Shown here: positions 1-8,631 of the stretch, one piece after another | Layout: every line of letters begins with the position of its first letter | How positions within the stretch are numbered: the first letter of the stretch is position 1 | DNA from: Bog-756 sp963753905 | GTDB lineage: Bacteria > Actinomycetota > Acidimicrobiia > Acidimicrobiales > RAAP-2 | Length of the DNA: 64,000 nucleotides | Assembly: GCA_963753905.1 (NCBI GenBank) | Contig: CAVWDZ010000001.1 | Location: forward strand, 1-64,000 | Direction: 5' to 3' | Made by a program: the position numbers and the translations under genes | The notes under the pieces: generated by a model | Seen by the model: the letters and a program-made list of their open reading frames with translations, nothing else | Told to the model about the DNA's origin: nothing | The model's database searches: none

Positions 1-583
1 CGTTGTCGTTCGCCCAGGCCACTCCGTAGGAGGTGTCCTCGATCGCCTCGGGCGACGTGGTCCTGGTGGTGAGGTCGAGGAAGCGCATGGTGTGGCGTTC
101 CCCCCCGGTGGTGTCCGTCGAATAGGCGAGCCACCGGTGGTCCGGGCTCACCGAGATGGCACCGAGCGCGAAGTAGTCGTGCCCCTCCGCGAGGACGTTC
201 TCGTCGAGGAGGACCTCCTCGGCGTCTTCGGGGCCCTCCGCCGGGCGGCGGCAGTGGATGGCGTAACTGCTCCCCTCGACCGTCCGTCCGTAGTAGAGCC
301 AGGGGCCCTTTCGCGCCGGGACCGAGAGGTCGGTCTCCTCGATCCGTGCCACCATCTCGTCGTACAGCGCCTCCCGGAGCGGGGCTGTGCCGGCCATGGT
401 GGCCTCGGTGTAGGCGTTCTCCGCCTCCAGGTGGGCGATGACCTCGGGGTCCTCCTTGTCCCGGAGCCAGAACCAGTCGTCGATCCGCACGTCGCCGTGG
501 GCCTCGAGGCGCACCGGGCGGCGCTCCGGTTGCGGTGGGCGGAGGGGGGTGACGACGGGACCGGGGCTGGGGGTCTCGGGCAT
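1..583 (-). CDS. ptrB: oligopeptidase B (protease II), N-terminal part
   Basis: The gene runs off the left edge, so only about 194 N-terminal residues are visible. The start is the ATG whose first base is 583 (protein begins MPETPSPGPVV). The visible part has the S9A signature of an N-terminal beta-propeller: a VRIDDWFWLRDKEDPEV stretch near residue 31, the EARM-like substrate of the propeller start, and a DHRWLAYSTDTTGGE segment. Family members are cytosolic serine peptidases that cleave short peptides after basic residues; the catalytic Ser-Asp-His lie in the missing C-terminal half, so activity cannot be judged. It is divergent from sufB, with 127 bp between the starts. Assignment to S9A is firm; oligopeptidase B rather than another S9A member is likely. 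Confidence 0.85.
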   Translation of the reverse strand, partial: MPETPSPGPVVTPLRPPQPERRPVRLEAHGDVRIDDWFWLRDKEDPEVIAHLEAENAYTEATMAGTAPLREALYDEMVARIEETDLSVPARKGPWLYYGRTVEGSSYAIHCRRPAEGPEDAEEVLLDENVLAEGHDYFALGAISVSPDHRWLAYSTDTTGGERHTMRFLDLTTRTTSPEAIEDTSYGVAWANDN

Positions 584-710
584 CCGCACAGGATGGCACG
601 TCGGCCCCGCCCGCCCATATGGCGTGGGTACGCTCCGGGTCCCCGAGTTGTTACTATCTGGATAGGGGAAATAGCCCGATGTGCGGTGCCGCCCCGATCC
701 AGGAGACCCC

Positions 711-2111
711 ATGACCACGACCGACCTCGACCTCGGCAAGTACAAGCTCGGGTGGTCCGACGAGGAAGACTACGTCTTCAAGCCCAAGAAGGGCCTCTCC
801 GAGGCGATCGTGCGCGAGATGTCCGCCATGAAGAAGGAGCCGGAGTGGATGCGGGACTTCCGCCTCCGCGCCCTCCAGCGATTCGAGAAGCGGCCGATGG
901 CCGAGTGGTTCGCCGTCAACATGCCCGACCTCGACTTCGACGACATCTACTACTACATCAAGCCGACCTCGGGGCAGGTGGAGGACTGGAACGACCTCCC
1001 CGATGCCATCAAGAACACCTACGAGAAGTTGGGCATCCCCGAGGCCGAGCGCAAGTACCTGGCCGGGGTGACCGCCCAGTACGAATCCGAGGTGGTGTTC
1101 CACCGCAACCGCGAGGACTTAGAGGCGCTCGGCGTGCTGTTCTGCGACATGGACACCGCGGTGCGCGAGTACCCCGACCTCGTTCGCAAGTACTTCGGCA
1201 CGATCATCCCGCCGAACGACAACAAGTTCGCGGCCCTCAACTCGGCGGTCTGGTCGGGTGGCTCGTTCATCTACGTGCCTCCCGGGGTGGTCGTCGACCA
1301 ACCGCTGCAGGCCTACTTCCGGATCAACGCCGAGAACATGGGACAGTTCGAGCGGACCCTGATCATCGCCGACGTCGGCGCCCAGGTGCACTACATCGAG
1401 GGCTGCTCCGCCCCGGTGTACACGACCGACTCACTGCACTCGGCCGTCGTCGAGCTGGTGGCCCTCGAAGGATCCCGGATCACCTACACCACGATCCAGA
1501 ACTGGTCGAACAACGTCTACAACCTGGTGACCAAGCGAGGCAGGGCCGAGGCGGAGGCACACATCGAGTGGATCGACGGCAACATCGGCTCGCGCCTGAC
1601 CATGAAGTACCCGTCCGTCTACCTGATGGGACCCAAGGCCTCGGGCGAGGTGCTCTCGGTGGCCTATGCGGGCGCCGGGCAGCACCAGGACGCCGGGGCC
1701 AAGATGGTGCATGTGGCACCGGAGACCACGTCCACGATCGTCTCCAAGTCGATCTCCAAGGATGCCGGGATCACCACCTATCGGGGCCTCGTCCACGTGG
1801 ACGAGGGCGCCAAGCACGCCAAGAGCTTCGTCCGTTGCGACGCCCTCCTCCTCGACGACACGTCTGTGTCGGAAACGAAGCCCTACATGGAGGTGGGGGA
1901 GCGCGATGCCCGCATCGGGCACGAGGCCACGGTCTCCAAGGTCGGAGACGACCAGCTCTTCTACCTGATGAGCCGTGGACTGTCGGAGACCCAGGCGATG
2001 GGGATGATCGTCAACGGGTTCATCGAGCCGATCACCCGCACGCTCCCGATGGAGTACGCCGTGGAATGGAGCCGCCTGATCGAGTTGCAGATGGAGGGCT
2101 CCGTCGGCTGA
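711..2111 (+). CDS. sufB: Fe-S cluster assembly scaffold SufB
   Basis: 466-residue SufB, the scaffold on which the SUF machinery builds iron-sulfur clusters with SufC and SufD. An AGGAG at 701-705 places the start at 711 (MTTTDLDLGKYKLGW) rather than the in-frame ATG at 681. The long conserved beta-helix core is present, with the FVRCDALLL segment carrying the conserved cysteine at about residue 376 and the GDDQLFYLMSRGL motif near the end. The length is normal for the family. It heads a + strand group: sufB, a small cysteine protein, then (after an opposing gene) sufD, Rieske and sufC. No SufR/Rrf2-type regulator gene lies next to it in this window. Confidence 0.97.
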   Translation: MTTTDLDLGKYKLGWSDEEDYVFKPKKGLSEAIVREMSAMKKEPEWMRDFRLRALQRFEKRPMAEWFAVNMPDLDFDDIYYYIKPTSGQVEDWNDLPDAIKNTYEKLGIPEAERKYLAGVTAQYESEVVFHRNREDLEALGVLFCDMDTAVREYPDLVRKYFGTIIPPNDNKFAALNSAVWSGGSFIYVPPGVVVDQPLQAYFRINAENMGQFERTLIIADVGAQVHYIEGCSAPVYTTDSLHSAVVELVALEGSRITYTTIQNWSNNVYNLVTKRGRAEAEAHIEWIDGNIGSRLTMKYPSVYLMGPKASGEVLSVAYAGAGQHQDAGAKMVHVAPETTSTIVSKSISKDAGITTYRGLVHVDEGAKHAKSFVRCDALLLDDTSVSETKPYMEVGERDARIGHEATVSKVGDDQLFYLMSRGLSETQAMGMIVNGFIEPITRTLPMEYAVEWSRLIELQMEGSVG

Positions 2112-2169
2112 CGCCCCCCGGCGTGCCCGATTCGGTCAGAATGTGGCCCCAGGCGACGAGGGAGTTCCC

Positions 2170-2505
2170 ATGCCGATGAGGGAAGAGTGCAAGCACTTCC
2201 AGTCGAGGACCTACGACTCGGGTGAGGTGGCCCGCTTCTGCGTGCTCGATCTCGCCCCCGATGCGCCCTGGAAGTGCCCCGACGACTGCCCCTCCTACTC
2301 GCCGCGGTATGCCGACGTGGGGTGGGACCACGGCTCGCTCGTCGAGCCTGCTCTCGAACCGATGCCGGACGTGCCCGACGAGGAGGCAGCGACGCTGCTC
2401 AACCAGGCCGAGGAGATCGTGAACACGGTGGCCCCCGGCGTCCTGGCCGATGTTCGCAAGGAAGACGAAGCACGCGGCCGCAAGTGGTGGCGCCGCAAGC
2501 GCTGA
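2170..2505 (+). CDS. small four-cysteine protein downstream of sufB
   Basis: A 111-residue protein of unknown function. The start at 2170 (MPMREECKHF) is chosen because a GGGAG lies just upstream at about 2158-2163; another ATG is two codons in. The N-terminal half has four cysteines: one in EECKHF, one in RFCVLDLAP, and two in APWKCPDDCPSY. This spacing looks like a zinc or iron-sulfur binding knuckle. The C-terminal half is acidic and then strongly basic (RKWWRRKR). It starts 58 bp after sufB on the same strand, so a role as accessory or client of Fe-S assembly is a reasonable inference. I do not recognise a named family with certainty. Confidence 0.8.
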   Translation: MPMREECKHFQSRTYDSGEVARFCVLDLAPDAPWKCPDDCPSYSPRYADVGWDHGSLVEPALEPMPDVPDEEAATLLNQAEEIVNTVAPGVLADVRKEDEARGRKWWRRKR

Positions 2506-2526
2506 GCCCGGTTCGCTGCGCCGCGC

Positions 2527-3381
2527 CTACCGCCCGGTGAAGTTGCCCGGCCGCTTCTCGATGAAGGCGGCCATCGCCTCGGCCAGGTCGTCCGAGCCGA
2601 GGAACCCGGCGTTCCAGGTGGCCACGTAGTCGAGTCCCTCCGCCACGGTGCGCCCGTCCCCGGCGGCGAGCACCGCCTTGGTCCCCTGTACCGCGAGGGG
2701 GGAGTTGGACGCGATCTCGGCGGCCAGCTCCCGGGCGTCGGCCAAGACCGACTCGGGATCGGGGCTCACCGTGTTGACCAGCCCGATGGCCTCGGCCCGC
2801 GCGGCGGCAATGTCCTTGCCGGTATAGGCCAGCTCCGCCACGTGGCCGCTGCCGATGATCCCGGGAAGCCGCTGGAGGCTCCCGAGGTCGGCCACGATGG
2901 CCACCTTGGCCTCGCGGACGGAGAACAGGGCGTCGGCACTGGCCAGCCGGATGTCGCATGCAGCGATGAGATCCACACCGCCTCCGATGCAGTACCCGTG
3001 GACGGCGGCGATGACCGGCACCGGGCACTCGGCGACCGAGGTGACCGAGGCCTGGAGGCGCAGGATCTTCGGCCGGGCGCGGGCGGCTGTGGCGGCCGGA
3101 GAGAGCTTCGAGCCGTCTCCGCGATCGGGTGGGCGGCCGATGTCGGCCATGGCCACCAGGTCCAGACCGACGGAGAAGTGGGGGCCGCGGGCCGCGATGA
3201 CCAAGGCCCGGACATCCGGGTCGGCGCCGACGGCGTGCATGGCCCGCGGGAGGTCGTCCCAGAAGGCGGGGCCCATGGCGTTGCGCTTCTCCGGCCGGTC
3301 GAGCCAGAGCGTCGCCACATGGCCGTGCACCTCGAGATCCAGGACCTCCGAGGTGAAGGACTGCGCGGTGGGGGCGGTCAC
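2527..3381 (-). CDS. enoyl-CoA hydratase/isomerase family, dienoyl-CoA isomerase-like
   Basis: A 284-residue crotonase-fold protein starting at a GTG (first base 3381; protein begins VTAPTAQSF). Crotonase landmarks are clear: RPEKRNAMGPAFWDDL, the oxyanion-hole segments ARGPHFSVGLDL and GYCIGGGVDLIAACDIRLA. The catalytic region reads SVREAKVAIVADLGSLQRLP. The Asp in GGGVD, the Glu in VRE and the Asp in VADLGSLQRLP match the acidic residues known from delta(3,5)-delta(2,4)-dienoyl-CoA isomerase (ECH1), rather than the two glutamates of classic enoyl-CoA hydratase. Such enzymes move double bonds during oxidation of unsaturated fatty acids. It points against, and sits between, sufB and sufD, so it splits the SUF group without an obvious functional link. 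Confidence 0.88.
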   Translation of the reverse strand: MTAPTAQSFTSEVLDLEVHGHVATLWLDRPEKRNAMGPAFWDDLPRAMHAVGADPDVRALVIAARGPHFSVGLDLVAMADIGRPPDRGDGSKLSPAATAARARPKILRLQASVTSVAECPVPVIAAVHGYCIGGGVDLIAACDIRLASADALFSVREAKVAIVADLGSLQRLPGIIGSGHVAELAYTGKDIAAARAEAIGLVNTVSPDPESVLADARELAAEIASNSPLAVQGTKAVLAAGDGRTVAEGLDYVATWNAGFLGSDDLAEAMAAFIEKRPGNFTGR

Positions 3382-3451
3382 GGCACCGAGCGTAGGCGGG
3401 CTCGGGGGAGCGCCGCAGGAGCCGGTCGCCCGCAGGTGAGGGCCCGGTAGG

Positions 3452-4843
3452 ATGTGCGCCGAGGCTCGTGGATCGGGCCTCCTTGCGCGAGAGGCTCCTG
3501 TTCTGTCCACCTTCACCCCAGACATCGCGGCCGGGCTGCCCGGTTCCCCCTGGCTCCGCGACCGGCGCACTGCCGCGGCCGAGGCCTTCTCCTCCTCCCC
3601 CCTCCCCTCGCCGAAGGAGGAAGTCTGGCGGTACAGCCGGATCGACCAGCTCGATCTCGACCGGTTCCACCCGGCGGGCACCGCCCAGATGGCTCCGACC
3701 GACGAGCCCGGACCGTCGCCCTCCGAACGGGTCCACATGCTCGTGGACGGCCTCGGGCCGCGTTCTGGCCTCGTGGTGACCGTCAACGGCGCGCTGGCCA
3801 CCCTCTCGACGGCGCTCGACGACCGGGTGCTCGCCGTGGGACGCGCCACCGACCACTCCGAGGGTCGCGACCTCATCGGGTCGGTCGCCTCGGACCCGCA
3901 CGACTTCCCGCTGCTCAACGATGCCTTTGCCATCGACCCGCTCGTGATCGACGTGCAGGCGGGCGCGACCGTGACCGACCCGTTGGTCATCGTCCACGTG
4001 GTGACCGGCCCGGCCGGCGGTTCCGTCTTCCCACGCACGTTCGTCCGGGCAGGGGTTGGGTCGACCGCCGCCGTGGTCGAGATCCTGGTGGACGCCAACG
4101 CAGGTGTCCTCGGCCATCCGCCGGCCGACAGGGTGCGGGTGACCGAGGCACCCGTCGAGCACCTGGTGGTGCCGTTGACCGAGCTCATGGTGGCCGACGA
4201 CGCGACGCTCGCGTTCTTCTCGCTCCAATCCCTGGGTCCGGCCACCTGGCAGATCGCACACCAGACCAGCACCATCGGGGTCCGGGCCTCCCTGTCCAGC
4301 TACGCGGTCGCGCTCGGCGGCGGGTATGCCCGGCTCCGCACCGACTCGACCCTCGAGGGCGAGTCGGGAACCAGCCGGCTGCGTGCCGCCTTCATCGGCC
4401 GGGGCGACCAGATGCTCGACTTCCGGACGCTGCAGGACCACCGTGCCCCTCGGACGACCAGTGACCTGCTGTTCATGGGTGCGGTGGCCGACACCTCGCA
4501 CTCGGTCTACAGCGGGCTCATCCGGGTGGCGCGCGGCGCCGTGAAAACGGAGGCCATGCAGACCAACCACAACCTGGTGCTCGACGAGGGCGCGCACGCG
4601 GACTCGGTGCCCAACCTCGACATCGAGGAGAACGACGTCCGGTGCAGCCACGCGTCCACCGTCGGACCGGTCGACGAGGACCAGCTCTACTACCTCGAGT
4701 CGCGGGGCATCGAGCCGGGCCGGGCCGAACAGCTCATCGTGGCGGGTTTCTTCGACAGCATCGCCGACCTGGTCCCCGTGGCCGGTGCCCGGGCCCTCGT
4801 GGGCCGTTCCCTGGCCGAGCGCTCCGGGGTGACCGGTGGATGA
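3452..4843 (+). CDS. sufD: Fe-S cluster assembly protein SufD
   Basis: 463-residue SufD, partner of SufB and SufC in the SufBC2D complex. The start is uncertain: 3452 is the only in-frame ATG near the conserved beginning (TPDIAAGLPGSPWLRDRRT), with a weak upstream AGG. The N-terminal helix region has the KEEVWRYSRIDQLDLDRF motif typical of SufD. The C-terminal beta-helix has HSVYSGLIRVARGAVKTEAM, QTNHNLVLDEGAHADS, PNLDIEENDVRCSHASTVG and DEDQLYYLESRGI, all family hallmarks. Its stop overlaps the Rieske gene start by 8 bp, so it is probably translated together with Rieske and sufC. Confidence 0.95.
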   Translation: MCAEARGSGLLAREAPVLSTFTPDIAAGLPGSPWLRDRRTAAAEAFSSSPLPSPKEEVWRYSRIDQLDLDRFHPAGTAQMAPTDEPGPSPSERVHMLVDGLGPRSGLVVTVNGALATLSTALDDRVLAVGRATDHSEGRDLIGSVASDPHDFPLLNDAFAIDPLVIDVQAGATVTDPLVIVHVVTGPAGGSVFPRTFVRAGVGSTAAVVEILVDANAGVLGHPPADRVRVTEAPVEHLVVPLTELMVADDATLAFFSLQSLGPATWQIAHQTSTIGVRASLSSYAVALGGGYARLRTDSTLEGESGTSRLRAAFIGRGDQMLDFRTLQDHRAPRTTSDLLFMGAVADTSHSVYSGLIRVARGAVKTEAMQTNHNLVLDEGAHADSVPNLDIEENDVRCSHASTVGPVDEDQLYYLESRGIEPGRAEQLIVAGFFDSIADLVPVAGARALVGRSLAERSGVTGG

Positions 4844-5192
4844 TCCCCGGGCCGGATCGGTGGCCGACGGCGCCGCCGCGGTGACGGCCCGGCTCTGCGC
4901 GCGCGACGACCTGGCGGACGGCGAGGCCCGGCGGTTCGACGTGGCCGGCCGTCGGGTGGCCCTGGTCCGCATCGGCCGGGAGTTCTACGCGGTGGGTGAC
5001 CGCTGCAGCCACGAGGACTACTCCCTGGCCGACGGCGAGGTCTTGTCGGACGAGTGCGAGATCGAATGCGCCAAGCACGGCTCGACGTTCGACCTGCGCA
5101 CGGGCGAGCCCTGCTCGCTGCCGGCCACCCGGGCGGTACCGGTCTACCCGGTGGTGCTCGAGGGGGACGACGTCTCGGTGGTCCTGCCGTGA
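4836..5192 (+). CDS. Rieske-type [2Fe-2S] ferredoxin of the SUF operon
   Basis: A 118-residue non-haem Rieske ferredoxin. The start is the GTG at 4836, overlapping the end of sufD; its own stop overlaps the sufC GTG. The cluster ligands are complete: C57-S-H59 in DRCSHEDYSL and C78-A-K-H81 in IECAKHGSTFDLRTG, the standard Cys-X-His and Cys-X2-His pairs. There is no signal peptide or membrane segment, so it is cytosolic. Genes of this type sit between sufD and sufC in several actinobacterial SUF operons. The likely role is as electron carrier for cluster assembly or as a client; the exact partner is not shown by the sequence. Confidence 0.93.
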   Translation: MDDPRAGSVADGAAAVTARLCARDDLADGEARRFDVAGRRVALVRIGREFYAVGDRCSHEDYSLADGEVLSDECEIECAKHGSTFDLRTGEPCSLPATRAVPVYPVVLEGDDVSVVLP

Positions 5193-5935
5193 GCGGGGAC
5201 GGGCTGCGCATCGAGGGCCTTCGGGCCGGCGTCCCCGGACGCGAGATCCTTCGTGGGGTCACCCTCACCGTGCGCAGCGGTGAGGTCCATGCGGTGATGG
5301 GTCCGAACGGTTCCGGCAAGAGCACCCTGGCCCACGTCCTCATGGGCCGACCGGGCTACGAGGTGATCGAGGGCTCGGTGACCCTCGACGGCATCGACGT
5401 GCTGGCCCTCCCGACCTGGCAGCGGGCGCGGGCCGGTCTCTTCCTGGCCATGCAGCACCCGATCGAGGTGCCCGGGGTCTCGTTGCTCGAGTCGTTGACC
5501 TGCGCCCGGGCGCCGGCGGCCGGGGAGCCGCCCGGGGAGCCCGACCCCGGCATCGCCGAACGGCTGCACAGCGAGGCGCGCCGGATCGGGTTCGAGGAAC
5601 GCTTTCTCGACCGGCCGCTCAATGTGGACCTCTCCGGTGGCGAGCGCAAGCGCAACGAGACGCTCCAGATGGGCGTGCTCCGCCCCCGGTTCGCGGTGCT
5701 CGACGAGATCGACTCCGGTCTCGACGTCGACGCGCTCGCCGACGTGGGTCGCCGGGTCCAGGCCGCCACCACCGAGTGGGGACTCGGAGTGCTGGCAATC
5801 ACCCACTTCCGACGTCTCCTCGACGTGCTCCACCCCGACGTGGTCCATGTGCTGTCAGATGGGCGGGTCGTGGCGACCGGGGGGAGCGATCTGGCCGAGA
5901 CGGTCGACCGGTCCGGGTACGCCGCCTACAGCTGA
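5189..5935 (+). CDS. sufC: SUF ATPase SufC, copy 1
   Basis: A 248-residue ABC-type ATPase that powers the SufBCD scaffold. The start GTG at 5189 overlaps the Rieske TGA by four bases (GTGA), indicating coupled translation. Walker A (GPNGSGKST) is at about residues 38-46, the signature LSGGE at 148-152 and Walker B (FAVLDEIDSGLD) at about 168-179. The Walker B tail reads DEIDSGLD, whereas the second copy at 7748-8515 has the more usual DETDSGLD. As the last gene of the sufD-Rieske-sufC run it most likely serves SufB/SufD from the same transcript. Two paired hairpins follow the stop. Confidence 0.94.
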   Translation: MSGDGLRIEGLRAGVPGREILRGVTLTVRSGEVHAVMGPNGSGKSTLAHVLMGRPGYEVIEGSVTLDGIDVLALPTWQRARAGLFLAMQHPIEVPGVSLLESLTCARAPAAGEPPGEPDPGIAERLHSEARRIGFEERFLDRPLNVDLSGGERKRNETLQMGVLRPRFAVLDEIDSGLDVDALADVGRRVQAATTEWGLGVLAITHFRRLLDVLHPDVVHVLSDGRVVATGGSDLAETVDRSGYAAYS

Positions 5936-5945
5936 GGCGGCGGAA

Positions 5946-5988
5946 CCCTCTCAGAAGAGGGGAATTCCCAGGCCCCTCCTCAGGAGGG
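5946..5988. terminator. two back-to-back hairpins between convergent suf halves
   Basis: Two short perfect stems lie in the 44-bp gap between sufC and sufU. The first is CCCTCT (5946-5951), loop CAGA, AGAGGG (5956-5961). The second is CCCTCC (5974-5979), loop TCA, GGAGGG (5983-5988); its loop is the sufU stop codon. Their position suggests a bidirectional terminator. There is no long T-run, so rho-independent function is inferred, not shown. Confidence 0.5.
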
Positions 5989-6483
5989 TGACTCGGAGGC
6001 GTCGAGCCCTTCGGCCAGCGTGTTCCAGCTGAGGGTCGCGCACTTGATGCGCACCGGGAACTTGACCACGCCCTGGAGCGCGGCGAGCTCGCCGAGTGCG
6101 TCGACGTCGATGGCCTCCGGTTCGGCCGGCTCGGCGATCCCGTTGGTGCCGGCGACGTCGGTCGAGGGGAGGGTCGACTCGTGGATCGACATCATGCCCT
6201 TGAATGTCCTGATCAGGTCTCGGACCTCGGGGACCGGCCGTCCCTTGACCGCGGCCGACATCAGCGATGCCGAGGATTGGCTGATCGAGCACCCGGTCCC
6301 TGCGATCTTGATGTCGGTCACCGCCCCGTCGTCGACGACGAGGGTGACCACGATCTCGTCCCCGCAGAGGGGGTTGAACCCCTCGGCGCGGGTGGCCGGC
6401 GGCGCCTCCAGCTCCCCCCGGTTCCGGGGCGAGCGGTAGTGGTCGAGGATGATTTCGCGGTAGAGGTCTTCGAGACCGGGCAT
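5980..6483 (-). CDS. sufU: SufU-type Fe-S assembly protein (zinc-dependent sulfurtransferase)
   Basis: A 167-residue SufU that takes sulfur from SufS and delivers it to the scaffold. The ATG at 6483 starts MPGLEDLYREIILDHYRSPRN, a strong family opening. Conserved ligands are present: C40 with D42 in NPLCGDE, C65 in GTGCSISQSSASLM, and C148 in PVRIKCATLSWNTL. The stretch between the second and third cysteines (about residues 75-140) carries the insert that separates SufU from IscU. It is 26 bp downstream of sufS on the same strand, so the second sufC, sufS and sufU form one operon. Confidence 0.95.
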   Translation of the reverse strand: MPGLEDLYREIILDHYRSPRNRGELEAPPATRAEGFNPLCGDEIVVTLVVDDGAVTDIKIAGTGCSISQSSASLMSAAVKGRPVPEVRDLIRTFKGMMSIHESTLPSTDVAGTNGIAEPAEPEAIDVDALGELAALQGVVKFPVRIKCATLSWNTLAEGLDASESPS

Positions 6484-6509
6484 CAGACCGTCAGCCTACC
6501 GGGACCCGC

Positions 6510-7747
6510 TCATCCGAAGAACTTGGCGGCTGCGTCGAGCGCCTCGACCAGCGTGTCCACATCGGCCTCGTCGTTGTAGATGGCGAACGAGGCCCGGGCG
6601 GTCGCGGCCACCCCGAGGCGCCGCATGAGGGGCTTGGCGCAGTGATGGCCGGCTCGCACGCAGACCCCGTACTCGTCGAGGATCTGGGAGATGTCGTGGG
6701 GGTGGAGGTCCCCGAGGGCGAAGGACACGACGCCGCCCCGCTCGGCGCTCCCCGCCGGGCCGAAGATCCGGATGCCTGCGCCGAAGCGCTCGTTGAGCGC
6801 TCCGAGCGCATAGCCGGTGAGGGCCATCTCGTGCTCACGCACGGCATCCATGCCCACGGCCCGCAGGTAGTCGACGGCCGCACCGAGGCCGATGGCCTCG
6901 GTGATGGGCGGGGTACCCGCCTCGAACCGCCAGGGGATGTCGTTGGGGGTGAAGCCGTCCTTGCGCACGTCGAGGATCATCTCCCCACCACCGAGGAACG
7001 GCGGCAGGCTGTCCAGCAACTCGGCGTGGCCCCAGAGCACGCCGATCCCGGTGGGCCCGAGCATCTTGTGCGCGCTGAAGGCCAGGAGGTCGATCCCGAG
7101 GGCGACCACGTCCGTCGGCAGGTGGGGCACCGACTGACAGGCGTCGGCCACCACGATCGCGCCGGCGGCATGGGCGGCCGCGGCCATGGTGGCCATCGGA
7201 GTCAGGGTGCCGAGGACGTTGGACATACAGGTGACCGCGAGGACCTTGGCGCCCTCCAGGATCCGGTCGAGATCGTCGAGGACGAGGAAGCCGTCGTCGT
7301 CGATGGGCACCCACCGCAGCTCGATGCCCCGCTCGGCTGCCAGCATGTGCCACGGCACGATGTTGGCGTGGTGCTCCATCTCGGTCAGGACCACCACGTC
7401 GCCGCGCTGCAGGTGGGTGCGGCCCCAGGCGTGGGCCACCAGGTTGAGGGCCTCGGTCGCGTTCTTGGTGAAGACGATCTCGCGGGCCGGGTCCGGTGCA
7501 CCGATGAACCGGCCCGTGTTGACCCGTGCCGCCTCGAACCGCCGGGTGGCCTCCTCGGCGATGCTGTAGACGCCGCGGTGCACGTTGGCGTGCGTCGTCT
7601 CGTCGTACTCACGCATGGCGTCGAGCACCGCGGTCGGCCGTTGGGAGGACGCGGCCGAGTCGAGATAGGTGATCCGCCGGCCGTGGACCTCCCGCGCGAG
7701 GAGCGGGAAGTCCTTGGCCACCGAGGCGGCGTCGAGACGGGGCCGGG

Positions 7748-7760
<13 letters not shown>
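6510..7760 (-). CDS. sufS: cysteine desulfurase SufS
   Basis: A 416-residue PLP-dependent group II cysteine desulfurase that removes sulfur from cysteine for cluster assembly. The start is a GTG (first base 7760), overlapping the end of the second sufC by 13 bp. The PLP lysine is K232 in AFSAHKMLGPTG, and the persulfide-forming cysteine is C374 in VRAGHHCAKPLM. LDSAASSQRP and the ANVHRGVYSIAEEAT segment are typical of SufS. It is translated from the - strand with sufU immediately downstream, the usual partner that stimulates it. Confidence 0.96.
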
Positions 7761-8515
<755 letters not shown>

Positions 8516-8631
8516 GATCCCGATTGTAGCCTCTCGGCGGGATTTCTCCTACGCCGGTAGTGAGAATGCCGAGAGGCGGAACGACGCTCGGGGATTGGGT
8601 CGATTCCCAGGTCAACAGGTACGGTACCCTC

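Noticed and set aside
2527..3381. The crotonase-family gene as part of Fe-S assembly
   Set aside because: It is on the opposite strand, and its active-site acids match a dienoyl-CoA isomerase; location alone does not support a SUF role.
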